Assembly (NCBI RefSeq): GCF_028290625.1
Contig: NZ_JAQGJM010000022.1
Span: 1 to 64,000, forward strand
DNA length: 64,000 nt
Reading direction: 5' to 3'
Source of the DNA: Devosia sp.
GTDB lineage: Bacteria; Pseudomonadota; Alphaproteobacteria; Rhizobiales; Devosiaceae
The first letter of the stretch is position 1. Every line of letters starts with the position of its first letter. The notes beneath the pieces are model-generated. The model saw only the letters and a list, made by a program, of their open reading frames with translations. It did not search any database and was not told where the DNA came from. Shown here in pieces: positions 28,345-37,504 of the stretch. A program made the translations under genes and the position numbers.

Positions 28345-28527
28345 TCACGCCGCCATCGCCTGCCTGACACTGCCGTCGCCGGCCTTGCCCTGCAGGAATT
28401 GCGGTGTCGATATCGGCGTCACCGCGGATGGGGTGCGGCCGACTGTGGATGCGGGCGCGGCCTCGGTCAGGCTGCCCACGCCGGCAGCAAGCAGCAAGGC
28501 CGTAATGGCTGAGGCTGAAAGGTGCAT
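28345..28527 (-). CDS. Small putative exported protein
   Basis: 60 residues. The first ~24 look like a signal peptide (ITALLLAAGVGSLTEAAPA), leaving a mature peptide of about 36 residues rich in Ser, Thr, Ala and Gln. AAAGGAG sits 6-7 bases before the ATG. It has its own intrinsic terminator, which supports real expression. I recognise no family. It could be a periplasmic or secreted peptide; it is monocistronic and its promoter would lie between 28528 and 28640, where the palindrome AACCAT-AG-ATGGTT (28572-28585) is a candidate operator. Confidence 0.6.
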   Translation of the reverse strand: MHLSASAITALLLAAGVGSLTEAAPASTVGRTPSAVTPISTPQFLQGKAGDGSVRQAMAA

Positions 28528-28699
28528 GGGAAACTCCTTTGGTTCGCGTCCAGAACATCCGAACTTGCGTTAACCATAGATGGTTCCATCTGAGCCCCGT
28601 TTGAGCGCACCGTTCATATTCGATTCATCATAAATCGGGCTGGACAGGCTTCCTCGCCCCGCGCCATGGTCACGCCAAATCAAATCGGAAGTTCTACCC

Positions 28700-30094
28700 A
28701 TGACCATCGCCCCCGCCATGCTCGACGCTGTCCTTGCCCGCGTCGATGCCGATCTCGCTAACGCATTGAGCCGGCTCAAGGATTTGCTGCGCATCAAGTC
28801 GATCTCGACCGATCCGGCCTATGCGGCCGAATGCCAGCGCGCCGCGCAGTTCCTGGTCGATGATCTGGCGGGCCAGGGCTTTACCGCTGCGGCCCGACCC
28901 ACGCCCGGCCATCCTGTTGTTGTGGCTCACGATTCCGTCGGCACGGGTCCGCATGTGCTGTTCTACGGCCACTATGACGTGCAGCCGGTCGATCCGCTGA
29001 ACCTGTGGCACACCGATCCGTTCGAGCCGGTGATCAAGGACGACGCCAATGGTCGCAAGATCATCGTCGCGCGCGGCTCGTCCGACGACAAAGGGCAGCT
29101 GATGACCTTTGTGGAAGCGTGCCGGGCGTGGAAAAATGTTAACGGATCGTTACCCGTTCGTGTCTCATTAATGCTCGAAGGCGAAGAAGAGAGCGGCGGC
29201 AAGAATCTGCCCCCGTTCATGGCCGCCAATGCCGATGAATTGCGCGCCGATATCGCGCTCGTCTGCGACACCGACATGTGGGACCGCAAGACCCCTTCGA
29301 TCACCACCATGCTGCGCGGCCTCGTCGGCGAGGAGATCGAGATCACCTGCGCCAGCAAGGATCTGCATTCGGGCATGTTCGGCAATGCCGCGCGCAATCC
29401 CAATCAGGTGCTGGCCGAAATCATCGCCAGCCTGCGCGCGCCCGATGGCAGCGTCACCCTGCCGGGCTTTTACGACGACGTCGCCGAAGTGCCCGACGCC
29501 ATCAAGGCGCAGTGGAAAGGCTTGGGCTTCGATGAAAAAGCCTTCCTCGCCGAGGCAGGCCTGTCCATTCCGGCCGGCGAAAGCGCCCGATCGGTGCTCG
29601 AAATGATCTGGGCCCGTCCGACCTGCGAGATCAACGGCATGATCGGCGGCTATACGGGCGACGGCTTCAAGACCGTCATCCCCGCCAAGGCCAGCGCCAA
29701 GATTTCATTCCGCCTCGTGTCGGGCATGGTGCCGGACAAAATCCGCGCCGCCTTCCGCAAGCATGTGCAGGATCGCATCCCTGCCGACTGCTCGGTGACC
29801 TTTAGGGAACATGGCGGCTCCCCCGCCATCACCGTCCCCTCGGACGGCGTCTATCTCAAGCAGGCTCTGGCCGGCCTCACGGGCGAATGGAACAAGGAAG
29901 CGGTCATCACCGGCTCGGGCGGCTCCATTCCCGTGGCCGGCGATTTCAAGAAAATCCTCGGCATGGACACGCTGCTCATCGGCTTCGCCCATGTGGACGA
30001 CAGCATCCACAGCCCCAACGAGAAATACGACCTCGAAAGCTTCCACCGCGGCATCCGCTCCTGGGTGCGGGTGCTGGCGGCATTCGCTGCCTAA
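28700..30094 (+). CDS. M20 family metallopeptidase/dipeptidase
   Basis: A 464-residue cytoplasmic zinc hydrolase of the ArgE/DapE/carnosinase-like group. The metal-site segments are YGHYDVQPVDP (His and Asp), the catalytic and bridging acids in ARGSSDDKGQ and LEGEEESGGKN, VCDTDMWD, and the C-terminal His in SPNEKYDLESFHRG. The dimerisation (lid) domain is in the middle (about 200-350). Length fits dipeptidases of the CNDP type. The 3' end overlaps the convergent DUF1304 gene by four bases. Confidence 0.92.
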   Translation: MTIAPAMLDAVLARVDADLANALSRLKDLLRIKSISTDPAYAAECQRAAQFLVDDLAGQGFTAAARPTPGHPVVVAHDSVGTGPHVLFYGHYDVQPVDPLNLWHTDPFEPVIKDDANGRKIIVARGSSDDKGQLMTFVEACRAWKNVNGSLPVRVSLMLEGEEESGGKNLPPFMAANADELRADIALVCDTDMWDRKTPSITTMLRGLVGEEIEITCASKDLHSGMFGNAARNPNQVLAEIIASLRAPDGSVTLPGFYDDVAEVPDAIKAQWKGLGFDEKAFLAEAGLSIPAGESARSVLEMIWARPTCEINGMIGGYTGDGFKTVIPAKASAKISFRLVSGMVPDKIRAAFRKHVQDRIPADCSVTFREHGGSPAITVPSDGVYLKQALAGLTGEWNKEAVITGSGGSIPVAGDFKKILGMDTLLIGFAHVDDSIHSPNEKYDLESFHRGIRSWVRVLAAFAA

Positions 30095-30483
30095 GCGACC
30101 GGCGGATCAGTCTGCAGGTAAATCGCCATGGTCACCACGATCATGGCGATCACTGCCGGCACGGTCTGGATGAACAGGATCGACCGCTTGGCGGTGATCG
30201 CCCCATAGATGCCCGCAATCGCCACGCAGGCGAGGAAGAACATCTGCAATTCCCAAGCAACCTGGCGATCCGGGTGCAGCAATCCCCAGACCAGCCCGAC
30301 CGCCAGGAAGCCGTTATAAAGCCCCTGATTGGCCGCCAGTGTCCTGGTTGCCTGCGCGGATTCCGGCGTCTGCCCGAACGCCTTGAGCCCGCGCGGCGTG
30401 GTCCACAGGAACATCTCCAGCACCAATATATAAAAGTGCAACAGCGCGATCAGCCCAACCAGGACCTGTCCGATAAAGCTCAT
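30091..30483 (-). CDS. DUF1304 family membrane protein
   Basis: 130 residues with four predicted membrane segments (VLVGLIALLHFYILVLEMFLW, then NGFLAVGLVWGLL, MFFLACVAIAGIYGAI, VPAVIAMIVVTMAIYL). The LEMFLWTTPRGLKAFG and NQGLYNGFLA motifs mark the DUF1304 family, whose function is unknown. It overlaps the upstream secreted-protein gene by four bases (TCAT region 30480-30483), so it belongs to a three-gene minus-strand operon. Confidence 0.85.
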   Translation of the reverse strand: MSFIGQVLVGLIALLHFYILVLEMFLWTTPRGLKAFGQTPESAQATRTLAANQGLYNGFLAVGLVWGLLHPDRQVAWELQMFFLACVAIAGIYGAITAKRSILFIQTVPAVIAMIVVTMAIYLQTDPPVA

Positions 30484-30968
30484 TTGGTCTTGGTCTTTCC
30501 GACTGGCGCAGCGTCAGCCGCATCCCATTCATCCTGCATCTTGCGCCAATCCTCATAGGCGGCGTCCTGGTCCGGCAGCGGCTCGCGCGAGCCGCCCAAG
30601 GCGACCAACTGATCGAGTATCGGCTGCACGGTCGGCCCATAGGTCTCGCAAGCGCTTTTGTCCTCCAGCACGGCGAAAGCGGGGCCGAAATACTGCTGAT
30701 CATAGGCCTCGGCATTGAGGTGAAACTGCCCCCTGCCGATGAGATCGGCCGAGTCGGTCAGCAGCGACCATTCCGGCTCGGTCACCGCAAAATCCGGACA
30801 ATTGGACGAAATCACATTGGCGAGGATCAAGCCGCGCAAAAAGTCCTTTTGCCCCTCGCCATGCAGCGACGACAGGTCCGGCAATTGCACATAGACCTTG
30901 CCGTCCGCCAGCGCCGGGGACACCAGCATCAGCCCGGCCAAACTCGCGCCTATCAGTTTCCGCATCAT
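30480..30968 (-). CDS. Exported protein of unknown function, paralog of the next gene
   Basis: 162 residues with a signal peptide (MMRKLIGASLAGLMLVSPAL, cleaved near ALADG). The mature part opens with DGKVYVQLPDLSSL, has two Cys in a region ANVISSNCPDF and DKSACETYGP, and ends in a Lys-rich tail. The same framework, including both cysteines, occurs in the upstream gene, so this is a tandem duplicate pair with a probable disulfide. No family is recognised. GGGAGAG precedes the start. Confidence 0.7.
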   Translation of the reverse strand: MMRKLIGASLAGLMLVSPALADGKVYVQLPDLSSLHGEGQKDFLRGLILANVISSNCPDFAVTEPEWSLLTDSADLIGRGQFHLNAEAYDQQYFGPAFAVLEDKSACETYGPTVQPILDQLVALGGSREPLPDQDAAYEDWRKMQDEWDAADAAPVGKTKTK

Positions 30969-31056
30969 CGTTCTCTCCCTCAGCTTTGCAACTCTCTAGC
31001 CTGCCGATTTAGACCGAACCATGTCGCCCGGGCCGGCGGCATCTGCACGACAAGTG

Positions 31057-31521
31057 TCATTCGGTCTTTTCCCAGGCGGGAAAGTCGGAGAATTCATTGG
31101 GCTCGAAGGCCGCGGCCGCAGCCTTTTGGTCGGGCAGGGGCTGGCGCGAGCCGCCATGGGCCACCAGTTCGCGCAGGGTAAGTTCGACCTTGGGGCCCTC
31201 GAGCGGGCAGGTTTCTTCCTCGACCAGCGCATTGTAGGCAGGACGAGAATAATCGCCGCCATAGAGATCGGTATCGAGGCCCAATTGCACGGCAACGATG
31301 TCGGCTGTGTCCAGCAGTAGCCACAATTCCGCGTCGCTGATCGCGAAGCCTGCGCAGTGCGACGACACCACATTGGCCATCACCAATCGGTGCAGCAGTG
31401 CCTCCGCCGCCGCGTCCTGGTAGCCCGAGAGATCCGGCAATTGCACATAGACCTTCCCGTCCGCCAGCGCCGGTTGCACCAGGGCAGCACAGCCCAAGAG
31501 CCCGAGTAGGATTTTCCGCAT
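31057..31521 (-). CDS. Exported protein of unknown function, paralog of the previous gene
   Basis: 154 residues: signal peptide MRKILLGLLGCAALVQPALA, then DGKVYVQLPDLSGYQ, MANVVSSHCAGFAISD and EEETCPLEGPKVE, matching its neighbour in order and spacing, including GGSRQPLPDQ near the C-terminus (GGSREPLPDQ in the neighbour). The start at 31521 is supported by GGAGGCATTG before ATG and by the signal peptide; the open frame upstream to 31713 runs into the repeat element at 31594-31712. Confidence 0.7.
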   Translation of the reverse strand: MRKILLGLLGCAALVQPALADGKVYVQLPDLSGYQDAAAEALLHRLVMANVVSSHCAGFAISDAELWLLLDTADIVAVQLGLDTDLYGGDYSRPAYNALVEEETCPLEGPKVELTLRELVAHGGSRQPLPDQKAAAAAFEPNEFSDFPAWEKTE

Positions 31522-31593
31522 CAATGCCTCCAAGCCCCGCCCCTTCGTGCCACGCCCTATTCGGCAAGTCGAGCGCGCTCGGTGTAGTAAGAT

Positions 31594-31712
31594 TGAGCCT
31601 GGCCGAGTCGAGATGGCGGTCTTCGAGAAACCGGAGCGGAGCGTACGTTCCATACATGAGCACCGGAAGCGCGGAGGACTGCGATTTGCAGGGCCGGCCT
31701 CGCCCAAGCTCA
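31594..31712. repeat. Structured palindromic repeat, family 1, copy A
   Basis: Imperfect outer arms at 31594-31607 and 31699-31712 (12 of 14 pair), an inner stem GCGGTCTTC / GGAGGACTGC with G-U pairs, and a conserved core with CCGGAGCG, CGTAC, GAGCACCGGAAGCGC and TTTGCAG. The right arm ends exactly at the psuK stop codon (31710-31712). Copies B (53359-53501) and C (62551-62698) share the core but not the arm sequences. The element lies in the 3' untranslated part of psuK. Confidence 0.75.
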
Positions 31713-32603
31713 CCCCATCGACGGAGGCTGCCCGCCGATCGAGCGCACCGCCTTGGCCCCCGCCTCGATCGCCCGCGCCAGCGCTACCTCGGGGCTAGCG
31801 CCATCCACATGCGCCGCCAGGAACCCGGCCGCGAACGCATCGCCCGCCCCAGTGGAATCCACCACAGTCACCACCGGCGCCTCCATGGTCAGCTTGATCC
31901 CATGCAACCCGCCCAGTGCTGCGCCAAAGCGGCCACGCTTGATCACCACATTGGCGAAATGACTGCCCAGAAGCCGCATCTGCACATCGAGCTCGATGGC
32001 GCCGCACAGCGTTTCCGCCTCGTCCTGGTTGGCGAAAATCCAGTCCGCGCCCGCGGTCCATTCCACGAACTTGTCCGGCCCCACCTCGCGCAAGAATCCC
32101 TCGGAGGCCGGATCGACAGCCACCGCTACCCCGCTTGCCTTGGCGAGGGATAAAAAGTCGCGCACTGCCGCCCGCGGCTCCGGCGCGAACAGGCTATAGC
32201 CCGACACCACCACCATGCCGAGATTATCGAGCAAGCTCTTGGGCAGGTCAGCCGCGCTCAAATGCAGGTTGGCGCCGCGATCGGTGAGGAAGCTGCGCTC
32301 TCCGTCGGGATCGACGATGGTCACCAGCACGCCCGAGGGCAATTCCTTGTCGCCCCCGAGGAACGGCACCACGCCCAGCCCGCGGAAATAGTTCTCGTAC
32401 ATATGCAGTTCTTCGGTGCCGACCCGCGCCACCAGCGCAACTTCGGCCCCCATCGCACCCAGCCACACCGCCTGGTTGGCGCCCGACCCGCCCGGCCGGC
32501 TGCGCACTTTGGCCCGCCGGTCGCTGCCTTTGACCAGCGGCCCCTCGGGCATGACGATGACATCGGTCATCACATCGCCAATGACCAGGACCTGGCGGCT
32601 CAT
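31710..32603 (-). CDS. psuK: Pseudouridine kinase (PfkB family)
   Basis: A 297-residue ribokinase/PfkB-fold kinase. The N-terminal signature VRSRPGGSGANQAVWLGAMGA and the C-terminal signature VDSTGAGDAFAAGFLA, with catalytic Asp near residue 256, are both present. It would phosphorylate pseudouridine to pseudouridine 5'-phosphate for PsuG. The assignment rests on coupling to psuG (ATGA overlap 32600-32603); sequence alone says only carbohydrate or nucleoside kinase. Start 32603 is set by that overlap. Confidence 0.85.
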   Translation of the reverse strand: MSRQVLVIGDVMTDVIVMPEGPLVKGSDRRAKVRSRPGGSGANQAVWLGAMGAEVALVARVGTEELHMYENYFRGLGVVPFLGGDKELPSGVLVTIVDPDGERSFLTDRGANLHLSAADLPKSLLDNLGMVVVSGYSLFAPEPRAAVRDFLSLAKASGVAVAVDPASEGFLREVGPDKFVEWTAGADWIFANQDEAETLCGAIELDVQMRLLGSHFANVVIKRGRFGAALGGLHGIKLTMEAPVVTVVDSTGAGDAFAAGFLAAHVDGASPEVALARAIEAGAKAVRSIGGQPPSMG

Positions 32604-33547
32604 GCGCGGCGGATCGCTGGCTTGGGCTGGGCCCGCGCCGCCAGCGCCACCGCGATCTGCGCCGCCACCTTGGCGTTGTTTTCCACCAATGCAATATTGG
32701 ACTTGAGCGACTTGCCTTCGGTCAATTCGAAGATGCGGTTGAGCAGGAACGGCGTCAGCGCCTTGCGCGATACCCCCTCGGTTTCGGCACCACGAATGGC
32801 CTCGGCGATCCGCGCCTCGATGCTGGCCGCATCCAGCGCATCGGCTTCGGGGATCGGATTGGCGATCAGCACGCCACCCATGCCCAGCTCGATCTGCAGC
32901 GCCACCACCTTGGCGAGATCGGCGACATCGTCGAACCGGTGATCCACCTTGTGCCCGCTGACCCGCGTCCAGAAGGCAGGGAAATCGTCGGTGCCATAAC
33001 CCAGCACCGGTACCCCATTGGTCTCCAGCACTTCCAGCGTCTTGCCGATATCGAGGATCGACTTGGCGCCAGCGCAAATCACCGCCACCGGCGTGCGGCT
33101 CAGCTCTTCCAGGTCCGCCGAAATATCGAATGTGTCTTCGGCCCCGCGATGCACCCCGCCAATACCGCCGGTGGCGAAAATCGAAATCCCCGCCAGCGCC
33201 GCGATCTGCATCGTCGTTGCCACGGTCGTGCCCGCCATGCCGCCCTGCACCAGCAGCGCCGCCACATCGCGCCGCGACGCCTTGGCGGCCTTGCCGCCTT
33301 CCAGCGCCAGCCGCTCCAGGTCGTCGCCCGAAACGCCCACCGCGAAGCGCCCGTCCATGATGGCGATCGTCGCCGGCACCGCGCCATGCTGACGCACCAC
33401 GGCCTCGACATTCTTGGCCATTTCGAGGTTCTGCGGATAGGGCATGCCATGGGTGATGATGGTGGATTCAAGAGCCACCACCGGCTTGCCGGCCGCCAGC
33501 GCGGACTTCACTTCATTGCTGATCGACAAATAGGCCTTGGCGCTCAT
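32600..33547 (-). CDS. psuG: Pseudouridine-5'-phosphate glycosidase
   Basis: A 315-residue enzyme that splits pseudouridine 5'-phosphate to uracil and ribose 5-phosphate, feeding nucleobase salvage and the pentose pathway. Family motifs are VALESTIITHGMPYPQNLEMA, TIAIMDGRFAVGV, the catalytic-lysine region ASRRDVA, GTTVATTMQIAALAGI and FATGGIGGVHRG, then CAGAKSILDIGKTLE. The length is standard. With psuK it forms a complete two-gene pathway for modified nucleosides from RNA turnover. No dedicated transporter is adjacent, although the neighbouring ABC operon is divergent. Confidence 0.93.
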   Translation of the reverse strand: MSAKAYLSISNEVKSALAAGKPVVALESTIITHGMPYPQNLEMAKNVEAVVRQHGAVPATIAIMDGRFAVGVSGDDLERLALEGGKAAKASRRDVAALLVQGGMAGTTVATTMQIAALAGISIFATGGIGGVHRGAEDTFDISADLEELSRTPVAVICAGAKSILDIGKTLEVLETNGVPVLGYGTDDFPAFWTRVSGHKVDHRFDDVADLAKVVALQIELGMGGVLIANPIPEADALDAASIEARIAEAIRGAETEGVSRKALTPFLLNRIFELTEGKSLKSNIALVENNAKVAAQIAVALAARAQPKPAIRRA

Positions 33548-33951
33548 TTTTGCGCTCCGTCACTAGGGTCAGATGGCCGCCTGCTGCGGCCCTGTTGTGC
33601 CGGTTTTGCGCTTGCGGCGCGCTGCGCGTCAACCCCTGCAAAATCTTGCCACGCAATCTCTTGTCGCCCCGCAATTTTGGCTCTAGCTTGCCCCCATATT
33701 CCTCGTGCCAAGGGTTACTTCGCTGAAGACGATCATCATTGATTGCGCCCCATTGGCGGATCGATACGCGCCCGGCCCCGGGCCCATGACCAGCGACTGT
33801 CCCGATGCCCGCCGGCATCCCCTTGGTGCAACCCTCTCCATTTTTTCAGTCCTTCCCGGCCCGCAAAGATAAGCGCGTCCGGCTTCGCCAATTGCCGCGC
33901 GCCAGAACGCGGCGCCGCCAAAAACCGACCCTCACAGGAGCTCAACCCCAG
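33548..33951. other. Divergent intergenic region between psuG and potF
   Basis: 404 bp with no supported gene. It must hold both promoters. Visible features are a short hairpin GATGCC-CGCC-GGCATC at 33804-33819 followed 20 bases later by a T-run (33840-33846), which could be a leader terminator for the polyamine operon, and a GGCCCCGGGCC block near 33774-33784. The potF ribosome binding site ACAGGAG lies at about 33934-33940. Nothing else stands out. Confidence 0.4.
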
Positions 33952-35043
33952 ATGAACAAATCGCTCGTCCTCGCCCTTGGCGCCCTGATGGTCGCGGCCC
34001 CCGCCGTGGCCCAGGAAGAAGCCGTGCTCAACGTCTACAACTGGTCCGACTATATCGCCGAGGACACCATCGCCAACTTCGAGGCGGAGACCGGCATCAA
34101 GGTCAACTACGACGTCTACGACAATAACGAGATCGTCGATGCCAAGCTCCTGGCCGGCTCGTCGGGCTATGACATCGTGGTGCCCTCGGGCAATTTCCTC
34201 GAACGCCAGATCAAGGCCGACCTGATCCTGCCGCTCGACAAGTCCAAGCTCCCCAACCTGGTCAATCTCGACCCGGCCGTGATGGCGACGGCGTCCAAGC
34301 AGGACCCGGACAATGCCCATGCCGTGCCCTACATGATCAACACTATCGGCTATGGCTACAATGTCGCCAAGGTCAAGGAAGCGCTGGGCGACGCTGCCCC
34401 GGTCGATAGCTGGGACCTGATCTTCAAGCCCGAAAACGCCGAAAAACTGGCCTCGTGCGGCATCAGCCTGCTCGACAGCCCGTCCGAAGTAGTCGGTATC
34501 GCGCTCAACTATCTGGGGCTCGACCCCAATTCGGAGAGCGAGGACGATCTCGCCAAGGCCGAGGCGCTGCTGACCTCGATCAAGCCCTATATCCGCTACT
34601 ACAGCTCGTCGCAGTATATCGACGACCTGGGCAATGGCGAAACCTGCGTGGCCCTTGGCTATTCGGGTGACGTGTTCCAGGCGGTCGACGCCGCCGCCAA
34701 GGCCGCAACGCCCACCGAAGTCAAATACGTCATCCCCAAGGAAGGCGCCGCGACCCTGTTCGACTTCCTCGCCATTCCGGCCGATGCGCCGCACCCGGAC
34801 AATGCGATGAAGTTCATCAACTACATCCTCGAGCCCAAGGTCGTCGCCGCGATCACCAATTACGTGTTTTACGCCAACCCGAATTTGAAGGCGACCGAGT
34901 TCGTGGACGACGCCGTCAAGACCAATCCCGGCATCTATCCGCCCGCCGAAACCATCGCCAAGGCCTTCGTGCTGGGTGCTCACAGCCCCGATTTCGAGGA
35001 AGTGTTGACCCGCACCTGGACCCGCATCAAGACCGGCCAGTAA
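33952..35043 (+). CDS. potF: Polyamine (putrescine-type) binding protein
   Basis: A 363-residue periplasmic binding protein with signal peptide MNKSLVLALGALMVAAPAVA. The mature start EEAVLNVYNWSDYIAEDTIANFE is typical of PotD/PotF, as are YDNNEIVDAKLLAGSSGYDIVVPS, VGIALNYLGLDPNS and the polyamine-site strand ALGYSGDVFQA. It delivers putrescine or a related polyamine to PotHI. The closest style is PotF; spermidine binding is possible. ATG 33952 is chosen because the signal peptide begins there; frames upstream look random. Confidence 0.92.
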   Translation: MNKSLVLALGALMVAAPAVAQEEAVLNVYNWSDYIAEDTIANFEAETGIKVNYDVYDNNEIVDAKLLAGSSGYDIVVPSGNFLERQIKADLILPLDKSKLPNLVNLDPAVMATASKQDPDNAHAVPYMINTIGYGYNVAKVKEALGDAAPVDSWDLIFKPENAEKLASCGISLLDSPSEVVGIALNYLGLDPNSESEDDLAKAEALLTSIKPYIRYYSSSQYIDDLGNGETCVALGYSGDVFQAVDAAAKAATPTEVKYVIPKEGAATLFDFLAIPADAPHPDNAMKFINYILEPKVVAAITNYVFYANPNLKATEFVDDAVKTNPGIYPPAETIAKAFVLGAHSPDFEEVLTRTWTRIKTGQ

Positions 35044-35051
35044 CACCCATC

Positions 35052-35073
35052 GGGCGGAGCTTCGGCTCCGCCC
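35052..35073 (+). terminator. Stem-loop with TTCG tetraloop after potF
   Basis: GGGCGGAGC-TTCG-GCTCCGCCC, a perfect 9-bp stem with the very stable UUCG loop, followed by CTTCTTC. It lies 8 bases after the potF stop, inside the pot operon. It fits partial termination or 3'-end protection that favours the binding-protein mRNA. Confidence 0.75.
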
Positions 35074-35151
35074 CTTCTTCGTCGTCCAGCATCGGATGGC
35101 GCGATTGGAAAATTGCGGCAGTCGCCGCCCGAATAGAGTTCGCACCGCGCC

Positions 35152-36294
35152 ATGGCCAAGAAACCGCAAATTGCTGCAGACACTCGGCCCTGGCGCGATC
35201 CATCGGCAAAACCGTTTGTTCGGATCAGCAACGTCACCAAGAAATTCGGTGACGTTTATGCCGTCGCCGACGTGTCGCTGGATATCTACAAGGGCGAGCT
35301 GTTCTGCCTGCTCGGCGGCTCGGGCTCCGGCAAATCCACGCTGCTGCGCATGTTGGCGGGTTTTGAGGAACCCACCTCCGGCAAGATCGAGATCGATGGC
35401 CAGGACATGACCGGCGTGGCGCCCTATAACCGCCCCGTCAACATGATGTTCCAGTCCTACGCGCTGTTCCCGCACATGAATGTGGAACAGAACATCGCCT
35501 ACGGCCTCAAGCGCGATCACCTGCCCAAGGCCGAAATCGCCGACCGCGTCGCCGAACTGCTGTCGCTGGTGAAACTCCAGGATTACGGCAAGCGCCGCCC
35601 CGACCAGCTTTCGGGCGGCCAGCGCCAGCGTGTTGCCCTGGCCCGTTCCCTCGCCAAGCGGCCAAAGCTGCTGCTGCTCGACGAACCGCTCGGCGCGCTC
35701 GACAAGAAGCTGCGCGAGGAAACCCAGTTCGAGCTGGTCAAGATTCAGGAAACCCTGGGCGTCACCTTCATCGTCGTCACCCACGATCAAGAAGAGGCCA
35801 TGTCGCTGGCCACCCGCATCGGGGTGATGAACTACGGCGAAATCGCCATGATCGGCGAGCCGACCGACATCTACGAATTCCCCAATTCCAAGTTCGTCGC
35901 CGGCTTCATCGGCTCGGTCAACATGGTGGAAGGCGTCGTCACCGAGGACGAAGCCGACCATGTCCGCATCCGCTCGGCAGAACTGGGCTGCGATATCTTC
36001 GTCGGCCACGGCGTCGATTGCGCACCGGACCAGATCCTGTGGTGGGCCATCCGCCCCGAAAAGATCGCCCTGTCGCGCGAACGCCCTGAAGGCGACGCCA
36101 ATATCACCAAGGGCGTGGTCGAGGACATCGGCTATCTGGGGGACATGAGCGTCTACCAAATCCGCCTCGACAGCGGCAAACACCTGCGCGTCACCCAGAC
36201 CAACACCATCCGCGGCAATCCCGACGCCATCACCTGGGACGAACCCGTCTACTGCACCTGGCACGACAACGCCGGCTCGGTGCTGACCGTATGA
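35152..36294 (+). CDS. potG: Polyamine ABC importer, ATPase
   Basis: A 380-residue ATPase of the PotA/PotG class. An N-terminal extension of about 20 residues is followed by Walker [10 protein letters not shown] at 55-63, signature LSGGQRQR near 155, Walker [13 protein letters not shown] near 175 and H-loop [11 protein letters not shown]-terminal TOBE domain (about 290-380) is present. It drives PotH and PotI at the inner membrane. A 187-bp gap before potH contains a 133-bp palindromic repeat. Confidence 0.93.
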   Translation: MAKKPQIAADTRPWRDPSAKPFVRISNVTKKFGDVYAVADVSLDIYKGELFCLLGGSGSGKSTLLRMLAGFEEPTSGKIEIDGQDMTGVAPYNRPVNMMFQSYALFPHMNVEQNIAYGLKRDHLPKAEIADRVAELLSLVKLQDYGKRRPDQLSGGQRQRVALARSLAKRPKLLLLDEPLGALDKKLREETQFELVKIQETLGVTFIVVTHDQEEAMSLATRIGVMNYGEIAMIGEPTDIYEFPNSKFVAGFIGSVNMVEGVVTEDEADHVRIRSAELGCDIFVGHGVDCAPDQILWWAIRPEKIALSRERPEGDANITKGVVEDIGYLGDMSVYQIRLDSGKHLRVTQTNTIRGNPDAITWDEPVYCTWHDNAGSVLTV

Positions 36295-36317
36295 GCCCGA
36301 ACGCCGCTACACCCTTT

Positions 36318-36450
36318 CTTCACCTCTCCCTGGGGGGAGAGGTCGGCGCACCGCGCCGGGTGAGGGGGTCTTCCCTAGGCACATCACCCAGTAAAGGCCC
36401 CCTCACCCGACCCAAGAGGGTCGACCTCTCCCCCAAAGGGAGAGGTGAAG
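36318..36450. repeat. ~133-bp palindromic repeat, family 2, copy 1
   Basis: A long imperfect inverted repeat. The ends are CTTCACCTCTCCC at the left and its reverse complement at the right (GGGAGAGGTGAAG), enclosing GGGGGAGAGGTCG blocks and a GGGTGAGGGGG / CCCCCTCACCC pair around a central AAAGGCCCC. It sits inside the pot operon between potG and potH. Copies 2 and 3 are at 47858-47990 and 60991-61124. Confidence 0.85.
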
Positions 36451-36481
36451 GCAGCGCCCGTGTCATCGAAGGAGCCCATCC

Positions 36482-37504
36482 ATGAGCTCCTTCGACATCG
36501 ACAATCCCGCGCCACGCCGCCACCGTCCCTGGACCGCGGTCGAACGCGCCTTCGCGGCCGTGGGCCTGTCTGGCCGCGCGCTCGTCATTGCCGCCCCCGC
36601 CGCCTGGTTGACGCTGTTGTTCCTGATCCCGCTCGCCGTGGTGTTCGGCATTTCGCTGGCCACCAAGCAGTTCGGCAAGCCACCCTATTCCGACCTGCTG
36701 ACCACCGGGGACGGCACCGTGCAGCTCACTCTGCACCTGTCCAACTATGTCCGCCTGTTCACCGACAGTCTCTATGTCGCGGCCTATTTGAACTCGATCA
36801 AGATCGCCTTCATCTCGACCATTTTCGCGCTGCTGATCGGCTATCCGATGGCCTATTTCATCGCCCGCTCGTCCGATCGCTGGCGCAATATCCTGCTGAT
36901 GCTGGTCATCCTGCCGTTCTGGACCTCGTTCCTGCTGCGCGTCTACGCGCTGACCGGCTTCATGCGCGGCAATGGCGTCATCAACCAGTTCCTGGAATTC
37001 ATCGGCTTCCAGCACGTCATCAATGGCTACAATGCCGTCCTAGGCTGGGCCGGCTGGCAGATGCCGTCGCTGCCTTTCGTGATGATGCAGACCGATTTCG
37101 CCGTCTATGTGGGCATCGTTTACACCTACCTGCCCTTCATGATCCTGCCGCTGTTCACCAATCTGGTGAAGCTGGATGGCGCCCTGCTTGAGGCCTCCGC
37201 CGATCTGGGCGGCAGGCCCATGCGGACCTTCTTTTCCATCACCCTGCCGCTTTCCATGCCCGGCGTCGTCGCCGGTTCCATGCTGGTCTTCATCCCCGCC
37301 ATCGGCGAATTCGTCATTCCGTCGCTGCTCGGCGGGCCCGAAACCCTGATGATCGGTCGCGTGCTCTGGGACGAGTTCTTCACCAATACCAACTGGCCCC
37401 GCGCCGCCGCGGTGGCTATCGCCATGCTGGTCGTGGTCGTGGTGCCCATCATGCTGCTGCAAAAGGCGCAGGACGCCGTGCAAGACACCGCGAGGACCAA
37501 ATAA
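36482..37504 (+). CDS. potH: Polyamine ABC importer, permease
   Basis: A 340-residue inner-membrane permease of the PotB/PotH class with about six membrane segments and an N-terminal cytoplasmic stretch of about 35 residues. Landmarks are LIGYPMAYFIARSSDRWRN, the membrane segment ILLMLVILPFWTSFLLRVYA, and the EAA loop LLEASADLGGRPMRTFFSITLPLS. GAAGGAG precedes the ATG. Its TAA shares one base with the potI ATG. Confidence 0.93.
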   Translation: MSSFDIDNPAPRRHRPWTAVERAFAAVGLSGRALVIAAPAAWLTLLFLIPLAVVFGISLATKQFGKPPYSDLLTTGDGTVQLTLHLSNYVRLFTDSLYVAAYLNSIKIAFISTIFALLIGYPMAYFIARSSDRWRNILLMLVILPFWTSFLLRVYALTGFMRGNGVINQFLEFIGFQHVINGYNAVLGWAGWQMPSLPFVMMQTDFAVYVGIVYTYLPFMILPLFTNLVKLDGALLEASADLGGRPMRTFFSITLPLSMPGVVAGSMLVFIPAIGEFVIPSLLGGPETLMIGRVLWDEFFTNTNWPRAAAVAIAMLVVVVVPIMLLQKAQDAVQDTARTK

